The position numbers were made by a program, and so were the translations under genes. Shown one piece after another: positions 1 through 6,514 of a DNA stretch of 7,563 nt (positions are counted from its first letter, which is position 1; every line of letters starts with the position of its first letter). The notes under the pieces were generated by a model. It saw only the letters and a list, made by a program, of their open reading frames with translations. It had not been told where the DNA came from and ran no database searches. Origin of the DNA: Candidatus Limivicinus faecipullorum (lineage in GTDB: Bacteria; Bacillota; Clostridia; Oscillospirales; Oscillospiraceae); the NCBI GenBank assembly GCA_018711755.1, contig DVHY01000194.1, positions 1-7,563 of the forward strand, in the 5' to 3' direction.

Positions 1-384
1 GCTGAGGAAGGTATATTTCCCGCTGGAGGTGAGGAACATCGTCTCCATCTCCGGGTTTATCTTTTTGTTGATAAGGTTCATCTGGAACTCGTATTCAAAG
101 TCCGAGGCGGCTCTCAGGCCCTTTACCACCACGGCGCCTTTGAACTGTCTGGCGTACTCGGCAAGGAGGCCGTCTGAACTGTCCACGGTGACGTTCGGGT
201 ATTTTGCCACCACCCTTTTCACCATATCCAGTCTTTCCTCCACGGTGAACATGGGGGAAGTCTTGCTGGAATTGTACATCACGCACACCACCACCCGGTC
301 AAATATGCGGCTGGTGCGGCGGATTATATTCAAATGTCCAAGGGTTATGGGATCGAAGCTCCCGGGGCAGATGGCGATCGACAT
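1..384 (-). CDS. coaD: Phosphopantetheine adenylyltransferase, C-terminus cut by window edge
   Basis: CoaD transfers AMP from ATP to 4'-phosphopantetheine to make dephospho-CoA, the penultimate step of coenzyme A synthesis in the cytosol. The 128 visible residues open with the nucleotidyltransferase signature: GSFDP at residues 8-12 followed by TLGH at 14-17, the family's (T/H)xGH motif that binds the ATP phosphates. The conserved KGLR segment follows near residue 90, and the fragment ends just before where the ISSTxxRE-type motif would lie. The family is usually about 160 residues, so roughly the last 30 are missing past base 1; this is an edge effect, not a truncation. The ATG at 384-382 shares its A with the TGA stop of rsmD (TGATG), and AAGGAG at 398-393 sits 8 bases upstream, so translation is probably coupled to rsmD. 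The rsmD-coaD pairing is common in Firmicutes. Confidence 0.96.
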   Translation of the reverse strand, partial: MSIAICPGSFDPITLGHLNIIRRTSRIFDRVVVCVMYNSSKTSPMFTVEERLDMVKRVVAKYPNVTVDSSDGLLAEYARQFKGAVVVKGLRAASDFEYEFQMNLINKKINPEMETMFLTSSGKYTFLS

Positions 385-923
385 CAGTTTGTCTCCTTAA
401 TATACAGAGTGAGCTTTACCCGGCCGTAGTTGTATTCCCTGCGTTTCCTGTAGGGAGGGCGCATCTCCGGGAGGGTATTTTCTCTGCGTGATTCGCAGAC
501 TATTATACCACCATCCGACAATATGTCAACGGAATTGATGGTTTCCAGCACGCTTTGGTAAAGCTGGGAATCATAGGGCGGGTCCACGAAAATCAGGTCG
601 AAGCTGCCGCAGCTTTTCAAATAGCTGAGGGCGTCCTGCTGCAGTACCGTGGCGGTAAAGCCGCAGTTTTTCAGGTTGTCCCGGACTATCTTCACCGCCT
701 CCCGGCTCTCGTCGGTGAACACGGCGCTTTTGGCTCCCCGGCTCAGGCACTCTATGCCCAGCTGGCCGGTGCCGGCAAAGAGGTCCAGCACCCGGCGGCC
801 CTCTATGTGGAACTGGATGATGTTGAACAGGGACTCCTTCACATTGTCCGTGGTGGGGCGGATATCATAATTTTCCGGGGTCTTCAGTTTCCTCCCCCGG
901 GCAAGGCCGCTGATAACTCTCAC
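384..923 (-). CDS. rsmD: 16S rRNA (guanine966-N2)-methyltransferase RsmD
   Basis: RsmD methylates N2 of G966 (E. coli numbering) of 16S rRNA using S-adenosylmethionine, during assembly of the small ribosomal subunit. The 179-residue product has the usual family length. Visible signatures are the N-terminal RVISG...GRKL, the RPTTD...KESLFN segment (residues 22-34), the SAM-binding motif DLFAGTG (47-53) and the amino-methyltransferase catalytic motif DPPY (114-117). The start is GTG at 923-921; it overlaps the uvrC stop as GTGA, and a strong GGAGGAG at 938-932 lies 8 bases upstream. No ATG fits the family's conserved N-terminus. The gene overlaps uvrC by 3 bases and coaD by 1 base, which implies one mRNA with coupled translation. 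Assignment is firm because both methyltransferase motifs and the genomic pairing with coaD agree. Confidence 0.96.
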   Translation of the reverse strand: MRVISGLARGRKLKTPENYDIRPTTDNVKESLFNIIQFHIEGRRVLDLFAGTGQLGIECLSRGAKSAVFTDESREAVKIVRDNLKNCGFTATVLQQDALSYLKSCGSFDLIFVDPPYDSQLYQSVLETINSVDILSDGGIIVCESRRENTLPEMRPPYRKRREYNYGRVKLTLYIKETN

Positions 924-2740
924 TTGTCTGTCTCCTCCCCGCTGTGGAAATAGTCGTACACCGCCTGGGCGGTATTTCTCGGCACCACCAGCTTCAGCTG
1001 TTCCAGGCTTGCCTCCCTGATAGCTTTCACGGATTTGAAATACTTTATCAGCTCGCTGCGCCGCTTTTCACCCACGCCGGGTATCTTGTCCAGAGTGGAG
1101 CCGTAACTCTCGCTCCTCAATGAACGCTGGTACTCTATGGCAAAACGGTGGGTCTCCTCCTGGATGCCCCCTATCAGGGCGAACACCGCCTGGTTCTGGC
1201 TGATGCCTATCTCCCGCCCCTCCGGGCTTATGAGGGCCCGGGTACGGTGCCGGTCGTCCTTCACCATGCCGAAGGTGGGCACGAAAAGCCCCAGGTCCCG
1301 CTGGGCCTGCACCGCCACTGCGGCATGGGTGTCGCCGCCGTCGATGAGCAGCAGCTCCGGCAGCGGAGAGAAGTGCTCGTCCCCCTCCACGTAGTGCTTG
1401 AATCTCCGGTACACCGCCTGGTACATGCTGGCATAGTCGTCCTGCATCTCCAGATCCCGGATGCGGAACTTCCTGTAGGCCTTCTTTAAGGGCTTACCGT
1501 CCACATGCACCGTCATGGCCGCCACTATCCCCGTGGAGCCCAGGTTGGAAATATCGAAGGCCTCTATCCGCTCCGGGAATTCATCCAGGCCCAGGGTCTT
1601 TTGCAGCCACTCCAATGTCTTGGAACGGCGCTGGGCCACGGTGGTGCGCCGCTGTATCTCTTCCCGGGCGTTGAGGGCGGCGCTCTCTATAAGGCGCATC
1701 CGCTCCCCCCGCTGGGGCGTCTCTATATATATCCTCCTGCCGGAGCACTGGCTCAGCAGCTCCTCCAGCTCCTCCCGGTCATCTATCTTGCAGGGCAGCA
1801 GGATGGACTTGGGCCAGCCCCCCCGGTGGGCGGTATAGTACTGGCGCACCAGGTCAGATATGGCCTCCCCGTCCTCCTCCAGGGGCTCGTCCATCATCTC
1901 CGTGTCCTTGCCCACCAGGTCGCCGTTTACAAAGTGCAGCACGGTAAAACAGCTCTTTGCCCCACGGCAGAAGCCTATGGCGTCGGTATCGGCAAAGGCG
2001 GTGGCTATGACCCGCTGGCGGTTGGACAGGTTCTCCACCGCCCGCAGCCGGTCCCGCAGCTCCGCCGCCTTTTCAAAGCGCAGCTCTTCCGCCGCCTGCT
2101 CCATCTGTGTCCGCAGTTCCTCCATGAGCTCTCCGCCCTTGCCCTCCAGTATCTGGGCGGCCTGTCTGGCCCGGCGGCGGTAGTCCTCGCCGTCGCTGTC
2201 CTTCAGGCACCAGCCCAGGCAGGAGCCCATGTGGTAGTTCAGGCAGGGCCGCTCCTTGCCTATATCCCGGGGAAACTTTCTGGAGCAGTCCGGCAGCAGC
2301 AGGGCCTTGCTGATGGTGCTTATCACGTTCCGGCTCTGGCTGCGGCCCCCAAAAGGCCCGAAATACTTTGCCCCGTCTTTCAGCGCCTTGTTGGAAAGGC
2401 TCATCACCGGGTACTCCTCCCGCAGATCCATGCGGATGAAAGGATAGCCCTTGTCGTCCTTGAGCAGGATATTATAATGGGGCTTGTGCCGCTTTATAAG
2501 GGAGTTTTCCAGCACCAGGGCCTCAAACTCGCTGCCGGCCACAATGACGTTGAAGTCGGCCACCTTGTCCACCATGGCCTGGACCTTGGGCAGGTGCTCC
2601 CCGTGGAAATAGCTGCTGACCCTGTTTTTCAGTTTTTTGGCCTTTCCCACATATATGACCTGGCTCTTCTCGTCCAGCATGATATACACGCCGGGGAGCA
2701 GGGGCAGATTGTTGGCTTTTTCTCTCAGGGTGTCCAGCAT
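920..2740 (-). CDS. uvrC: UvrABC excision nuclease subunit C
   Basis: UvrC makes both incisions flanking a DNA lesion after UvrA/UvrB damage recognition in nucleotide excision repair. The 606-residue product is full length. It has the GIY-YIG nuclease domain (GVY 17-19, YVG 30-32, Arg40, Glu78) for the 3' incision, a cysteine cluster (Cys152, 166, 174, 178), a UVR helical hairpin at about 205-240 that contacts UvrB, an RNase H-like domain for the 5' incision with candidate catalytic Asp396 (FDIS), Asp435, Asp467 (LIDGG) and His531, and C-terminal helix-hairpin-helix DNA-binding motifs from about 549 (KIPGVGEKR). The ATG at 2740-2738 has AAGAGG at 2754-2749, 8 bases upstream. It begins 15 bases after the eamA stop and overlaps rsmD by 3 bases. 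Residue roles come from knowledge of the family; their presence is read directly. Confidence 0.98.
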   Translation of the reverse strand: MLDTLREKANNLPLLPGVYIMLDEKSQVIYVGKAKKLKNRVSSYFHGEHLPKVQAMVDKVADFNVIVAGSEFEALVLENSLIKRHKPHYNILLKDDKGYPFIRMDLREEYPVMSLSNKALKDGAKYFGPFGGRSQSRNVISTISKALLLPDCSRKFPRDIGKERPCLNYHMGSCLGWCLKDSDGEDYRRRARQAAQILEGKGGELMEELRTQMEQAAEELRFEKAAELRDRLRAVENLSNRQRVIATAFADTDAIGFCRGAKSCFTVLHFVNGDLVGKDTEMMDEPLEEDGEAISDLVRQYYTAHRGGWPKSILLPCKIDDREELEELLSQCSGRRIYIETPQRGERMRLIESAALNAREEIQRRTTVAQRRSKTLEWLQKTLGLDEFPERIEAFDISNLGSTGIVAAMTVHVDGKPLKKAYRKFRIRDLEMQDDYASMYQAVYRRFKHYVEGDEHFSPLPELLLIDGGDTHAAVAVQAQRDLGLFVPTFGMVKDDRHRTRALISPEGREIGISQNQAVFALIGGIQEETHRFAIEYQRSLRSESYGSTLDKIPGVGEKRRSELIKYFKSVKAIREASLEQLKLVVPRNTAQAVYDYFHSGEETDK

Positions 2741-2755
2741 TATGTCAACCTCTTA

Positions 2756-3637
2756 TCAATTATGTAAACCTAGTTCTCCCGACGTCCGGGGACTTTCCTC
2801 CGGCTTCTCCTGGCCGAAGACGCACCAGAGGGTAATGGATACCACCACGATGACTCCGCCTGTCAGGGCGAAGACGCCGGGGCGCTCCCCGTCAAATATC
2901 AGCACCCACACAGGGTTCAGCAGGGGCTCGGCGGCCCCCAGAAGGCAGCAGGCCAGGGGCGGGCAATATTTGGATGACTCCACATACAGGATATAGGATA
3001 TGCCCAGCTGGAACACGCCCAGTATCAGGATGGACAGGGTGGTGACGGCGGTGAACTCCGGCCTGGTAGCTATGACGAAGGGCAGGCCCACCAGGAAGGT
3101 GAGGCTCTGGCCTATAAGGATGCCGGAAAATCGCTGCTCCCGCTCCAGCTCCCCCACGGCCATGAACATGCCCGCCATGAACATTCCGGCGGCTATGGCC
3201 ACGAAGTTGCCCAGGATATAGCCGGGCCGGAGCTGGTCAAAGAAAAACAGGGCTATGCCCAACAGGGTGAAGCTCACCACCAGGGCGTCGCTGCGGCGGA
3301 TGCGTTTTTTCAGGATGAGGGCGGAGAAAATCACGATGAACACCGGGGAGGTGAACTGCAGGACTATGGCGTTGGCAGCGGTGGTCAGCTTGTTTGCCAC
3401 AGCAAAACAGGTGTACACGCAGGCGGTGAACACTCCGGTCACAAGAGTGCGGCGGTTGATGATGATGCGCTTGCCCCTTATAAGGATATAGGCGGCAATG
3501 GTGAGCCCGGCTATGAGGCTGCGCAGGCTGGCCACGGCAAAGCCGTTCCAGGGCAGCAGCTTCATAAATATACCGGCTATGCTCCACAGGGTGGCGCAGA
3601 TGAGCATTTCAATTATGGCTAGGTTTTCTTTTTTCAT
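2756..3637 (-). CDS. EamA/DMT-superfamily membrane transporter, substrate unknown
   Basis: The 293-residue product is a polytopic inner-membrane protein of the drug/metabolite transporter superfamily. It shows two tandem EamA halves (about 9-133 and 142-272) with about ten hydrophobic helices. Typical signatures include an N-terminal WSIAGIF helix, the ANAIVLQFTSPVF segment closing the first half, the LKKRIRR basic loop, and GAAEPLLNPVWV in the second half. EamA proteins export or import small metabolites, but sequence does not reveal the substrate. I chose the ATG at 3637-3635 because TTGGAG lies 10 bases upstream; the frame can be extended to a TTG at 3667, which would add a His/Trp-rich peptide encoded over that binding site. 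It is the first gene after the ptsH terminator and is 15 bases from uvrC, so it probably heads the eamA-uvrC-rsmD-coaD transcript. The C-terminal tail from about 276 is polar and probably cytosolic. Confidence 0.9.
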   Translation of the reverse strand: MKKENLAIIEMLICATLWSIAGIFMKLLPWNGFAVASLRSLIAGLTIAAYILIRGKRIIINRRTLVTGVFTACVYTCFAVANKLTTAANAIVLQFTSPVFIVIFSALILKKRIRRSDALVVSFTLLGIALFFFDQLRPGYILGNFVAIAAGMFMAGMFMAVGELEREQRFSGILIGQSLTFLVGLPFVIATRPEFTAVTTLSILILGVFQLGISYILYVESSKYCPPLACCLLGAAEPLLNPVWVLIFDGERPGVFALTGGVIVVVSITLWCVFGQEKPEESPRTSGELGLHN

Positions 3638-3647
3638 ATCACCGTAT

Positions 3648-3653
3648 CTCCAA
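3648..3653 (-). promoter_or_regulatory. Ribosome binding site of the EamA transporter gene
   Basis: TTGGAG reads on the minus strand 10 bases before the ATG at 3637. It lies inside the extended frame that starts with TTG at 3667, so it supports the shorter start. Confidence 0.65.
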
Positions 3654-3685
3654 TACCAATGATGCAAGGTCTTCTTTTACAAGCT

Positions 3686-3721
3686 GAAAACAGGCGCGTG
3701 CCGCAACACGCGCCTGTTTTC
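3686..3721 (-). terminator. Intrinsic terminator after ptsH
   Basis: A perfect 15-bp inverted repeat (3686-3700 pairs with 3707-3721) encloses a 6-base loop. The GC-rich core is flanked by an A-tract and a T-tract, GAAAA on one side and TTTTC on the other, as in Rho-independent terminators. It begins 15 bases after the ptsH stop codon and separates ptsH from the EamA transporter gene. The symmetric A/T flanks mean it could work in either direction, but no convincing plus-strand gene needs it. Confidence 0.9.
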
Positions 3722-3736
3722 TATCTGTTGGCCAGA

Positions 3737-4000
3737 TCACTCGTTAAAGTCGGAATCGATGAGCTCGGACAGGGTCTCGATAGCCGCATCCTCATCAGCG
3801 CCGTCGGCGATGATGTTGATGGTTGTACCCTTGACAATCCCCAGGGAGAGCACGCCCAGGAGGCTCTTTGCGTTCACACGTCTCTCTTCTTTCTCCACCC
3901 AGATGCTGCTCTTAAACTCGTTGGCTTTCTGAATGAAGAAAGTCGCTGGCCGGGCATGAAGACCTACCTGATTCTTGATGACTACTTCTTTGGTTATCAT
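3737..4000 (-). CDS. ptsH: Phosphocarrier protein HPr
   Basis: HPr is the small cytosolic phosphocarrier of the sugar phosphotransferase system: it takes phosphate from enzyme I on His15 and passes it to EIIA domains. The 87-residue product has the active-site motif GLHARP with His15 in the canonical position, and the regulatory loop NAKSLLGV with Ser46, the site phosphorylated by HPr kinase/phosphorylase in Firmicutes so that HPr can act as a CcpA corepressor. Because His15 is retained, it is HPr rather than a Crh-type paralogue. The ATG at 4000-3998 is preferred over an in-frame GTG at 4009-4007 because the GTG overlaps the AAGGAG ribosome binding site and the ATG gives the family's exact residue numbering. 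It has its own promoter and terminator, so it is probably monocistronic; no enzyme I gene is adjacent. Confidence 0.97.
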   Translation of the reverse strand: MITKEVVIKNQVGLHARPATFFIQKANEFKSSIWVEKEERRVNAKSLLGVLSLGIVKGTTINIIADGADEDAAIETLSELIDSDFNE

Positions 4001-4008
4001 ACTTGCCA

Positions 4009-4014
4009 CTCCTT
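4009..4014 (-). promoter_or_regulatory. Ribosome binding site of ptsH
   Basis: AAGGAG on the minus strand lies 8 bases before the ATG at 4000 and overlaps the alternative GTG at 4009. Its position therefore decides the start in favour of the ATG. Confidence 0.85.
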
Positions 4015-4038
4015 ATTTCATAACGATATTGCCAGTTT

Positions 4039-4067
4039 AATTTATCAAATTTTGACCAAATCGTCAA
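4039..4067 (-). promoter_or_regulatory. Sigma-A-type promoter for ptsH
   Basis: Read on the minus strand, a -35 box TTGACG (4067-4062) is followed by a 17-base spacer and a -10 box TAAATT (4044-4039). The -10 is preceded by TGA, an extended TGn element. The boxes match 5 of 6 and 4 of 6 consensus bases. Transcription would begin near 4032 and give a leader of about 30 bases before the ptsH ATG. The surrounding gap is AT-rich compared with the genes. The assignment rests on sequence only. Confidence 0.78.
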
Positions 4068-4123
4068 CAGCTTTCCGTGCTTTCAGTATTTTCACCATTT
4101 ATTTTTCACCGCTGCGCTATTTT

Positions 4124-6502
4124 TTATTTAAGTTCGACAACGGTTACTCCTGCCTCACCCTCGCCAAATCTTCCCAGCCGGAAGGATTTTACGCTTTTAT
4201 TTTTCTTCAGCATCTGCTGCACCGCCGCTCTCAGAGCCCCGGTACCCTTGCCGTGGATAATGGTGACGGTCTTCAGTTTGCCCATGACCGCGCTGTCGAT
4301 ATACCGCTCCGCAGCCAGCACGCCCTCCAGGCTCTCCATGCCCCGGATATCCAGCTCCGCAGGCACAGCCGCAGCGCGCAGCTGGGTGGGGGCGGACTTG
4401 GGAGCGGCGCTCTTTGCCCCGGCGGCGCTCTGGCCCTCCAACAGCAGAACTTCGTCTTCTTTGGCGCTTACGTTCATTATACCAGCACGCAGGCTGAGAA
4501 CTCTGTCGGAAGATATGGAAAGCACCGTGGCTTTTATGCCCATAGACTTTATCTGCACCGTGTCCCCCACTTTCACCGGCCGGGAGGACTTCTGCTCAGG
4601 CAGCTTCTCCACATCGTCCTTTTTCAGGGCCTGTTCCGAGAGGTTCAGCTTCCGGCGCAGCTGGGACCTGGCCTCGTTTATCTGCTGCACGTCCTCCTGC
4701 TCGTTGGCCTTTTTCCGCATGTCGTCCAGCTCCCGGAAAACCTCCTCAGCGGTATCCCTGGCCTCCTGGATGATGCGCTCCGCCTCCCGGCGGGATTTGA
4801 TGTCCGCCTTGTCCAGACGTACCTCCAGCTCCGCTTTCAAAAAGGCCGCTTTCTTTGCGCTCTCCTGGGCCTCCCGCAGCTTTACGGCCGCCTCGTTCCT
4901 GTCCTTTTCCAGCAGCAGCCTTGTCTGCTCCAGCTTCTCTATGGTGGCTTCAAAGCTGGCGCTGTCGCTGCTCACCCGGTTCTTGGCGTCCTCTATTATA
5001 TCCTCTCCCAGGCCCAGGCGCCGGGATATGGCAAAGGCGTTGGACTTGCCGGGGATGCCCACCAGCAGATGATAGGTGGGCCGCAGGGTCTCCACGTCAA
5101 ATTCGCAGGAGGCGTTCTGCACCCCCGCCTCGTTGGTGGCATAGACCTTCAGTTCCGCATAGTGGGTGGTGGCGGCTATCATGGCCCCTTTCCGCCGGCA
5201 GTACTCTATTATGGCCACTGCCAGGGCCGCCCCTTCCGTGGGATCGGTGCCCGCCCCCAGCTCGTCAAAGAGAATGAGGGATGCCTCGTCACATTCAGAT
5301 ATTATGTTAACTATATTGCTCATATGGGCGGAGAAGGTGGAGAGGTTCTGCTCTATGCTCTGCTCGTCCCCTATATCCGCCAGGATATGGCTGAACACCG
5401 GGAGATTGCTGCCGTCGTCGGCGGGGATATGCAATCCGCACTGGTTCATGGCGGCAAGCAGGCCGATGGTCTTTATGGACACGGTCTTGCCGCCGGTATT
5501 GGGCCCGGTTATCACCAGGGTATCGAAGCTCTCCCCCAGCTCCAGGCTGATGGGCACCGCCTTGCTCTGGTCCAGCAAAGGGTGCCGGGCCCGGCGCAGG
5601 ACTATGCCCTTGCCCTCCATGGAGGGGCTCTGGCAGTTGAGCTTATAGGACAGCTTGGCCTTTGCAAAGATAAGGTCCAGGCGCACCAGTATCTCAAAGT
5701 CCGAGGAGATGTCGTCCCGGTGCTCGGCGCAGTCGGCGGAGAGCTCCGCCAGGATGCGCTCTATCTCCAGCTTCTCCTTGGCGGAGAGCTCTCTCAGCTC
5801 GTTGTTGGCTTTCACCGCCGCCATGGGCTCGATGAACAAAGTGGCCCCCGAGGCGGAGATATCATGGACCAAGCCGGGGACGGCCCCCTTGTGCTCCGCC
5901 TTCACCGGCACCACGTATCTATCCTGGCGCATGGTGATTATGGGCTCTTGAAGCACCTTGGCGTAGCTGGGTGAGGAGATGAGCTTTTGCAGGCTGTCTC
6001 TGGCTCTGGCAGCCGCCGCCCGCATCTGGCGGCGGATATTGGCCAGCTCCGGGCTGGCAGAATCGGCGATCTCGTCCTCGCCGCTGATGGAATTCGTTAT
6101 CTTCTCCTCCAGGAACTTGTTGACATGGAGGGCGTAGAACAGGTGGTCGATGGGGGTCTTTCCCACGCTGTCCTCGGCGATATAGCCCCGCACCAGGCGG
6201 GCGCACTGGAGCACCCGGGCGATGTCCAGCAGCTCCCGGGTATTCAGGGCCCCGCCCAAATCGGCCCGGGCCAGGGAGGGACGCACGTCCTTCACCCCGG
6301 AAAAACCGGGGCTGCCTCTGACCACCATCATGGTCTTGGCGGCGCTGGTCTCCTCCTGGCGATGGCGCACGGTGGCGGCGTCGGTGGAAGGCGTCAGCTC
6401 CCGGGCCTGCTCCTTGGCGGTGTCTCCCACGGCCTCCGCCGCCAGCATCTCCAGCACGGCGGGCAGTTCCAGGGTCATTAGGGATTTTTCAAAAAAACTC
6501 AT
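4124..6502 (-). CDS. mutS2: MutS2 ATPase/endonuclease with C-terminal Smr domain
   Basis: MutS2 is a MutS-family ATPase that lacks the mismatch-recognition domain. It has been linked to suppression of homologous recombination and, in Bacillus subtilis, to recognition of collided ribosomes. The 792-residue product carries MutS core/lever helices (about 1-300), the ABC-type ATPase with Walker A GPNTGGKT (333-340), Walker B LILFDELGAGTDP (409-421) and a TTHY switch histidine (447), then a charged coiled-coil region (about 515-635), a KOW-like segment (about 640-690), an Ala-rich linker, and an Smr domain (about 715-792) with LDIRG (717-721, an LDxRG-type motif) and HGKGTG (750-755). Length and domain order are normal for the family. 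AAAGG at 6516-6512 overlaps the recO stop and lies 9 bases before the ATG, so it is probably cotranscribed with recO. No hairpin terminator follows it. Confidence 0.97.
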   Translation of the reverse strand: MSFFEKSLMTLELPAVLEMLAAEAVGDTAKEQARELTPSTDAATVRHRQEETSAAKTMMVVRGSPGFSGVKDVRPSLARADLGGALNTRELLDIARVLQCARLVRGYIAEDSVGKTPIDHLFYALHVNKFLEEKITNSISGEDEIADSASPELANIRRQMRAAAARARDSLQKLISSPSYAKVLQEPIITMRQDRYVVPVKAEHKGAVPGLVHDISASGATLFIEPMAAVKANNELRELSAKEKLEIERILAELSADCAEHRDDISSDFEILVRLDLIFAKAKLSYKLNCQSPSMEGKGIVLRRARHPLLDQSKAVPISLELGESFDTLVITGPNTGGKTVSIKTIGLLAAMNQCGLHIPADDGSNLPVFSHILADIGDEQSIEQNLSTFSAHMSNIVNIISECDEASLILFDELGAGTDPTEGAALAVAIIEYCRRKGAMIAATTHYAELKVYATNEAGVQNASCEFDVETLRPTYHLLVGIPGKSNAFAISRRLGLGEDIIEDAKNRVSSDSASFEATIEKLEQTRLLLEKDRNEAAVKLREAQESAKKAAFLKAELEVRLDKADIKSRREAERIIQEARDTAEEVFRELDDMRKKANEQEDVQQINEARSQLRRKLNLSEQALKKDDVEKLPEQKSSRPVKVGDTVQIKSMGIKATVLSISSDRVLSLRAGIMNVSAKEDEVLLLEGQSAAGAKSAAPKSAPTQLRAAAVPAELDIRGMESLEGVLAAERYIDSAVMGKLKTVTIIHGKGTGALRAAVQQMLKKNKSVKSFRLGRFGEGEAGVTVVELK

Positions 6503-6514
6503 GGCAGTGTACCT

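Noticed and set aside
1505..2767. A 420-codon plus-strand open frame antisense to uvrC
   Set aside because: It is the complement of a clearly conserved gene, has no motif or ribosome binding site I can support, and shows the same biased composition as the other antisense frame.
3638..3667. N-terminal extension of the EamA protein to a TTG start
   Set aside because: The added residues include HHWYW, unlike the family, and the TTGGAG binding site lies inside the extension, so the ATG at 3637 is the better start.
4068..4090. Possible CcpA cre site (TGAAAGCACGGAAAGC region) upstream of ptsH
   Set aside because: It misses the central CG spacing and other fixed positions of the cre consensus, so it is not better than chance.
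4045..4098. A 17-codon minus-strand frame (MVKILKARKAVDDLVKI) just upstream of ptsH, a possible leader peptide
   Set aside because: It has no good ribosome binding site and lies over the -35 and spacer of the ptsH promoter, so it would not be on the ptsH mRNA. It could be translated only from a read-through transcript.
3659..5974. A 771-codon plus-strand open frame running antisense through ptsH and most of mutS2
   Set aside because: Its translation has no recognisable domain and is rich in Leu, Gly, His and Gln, as expected from the complement of GC-rich genes. The opposite strand encodes two unmistakable conserved proteins, and the frame also crosses the terminator and promoter region.
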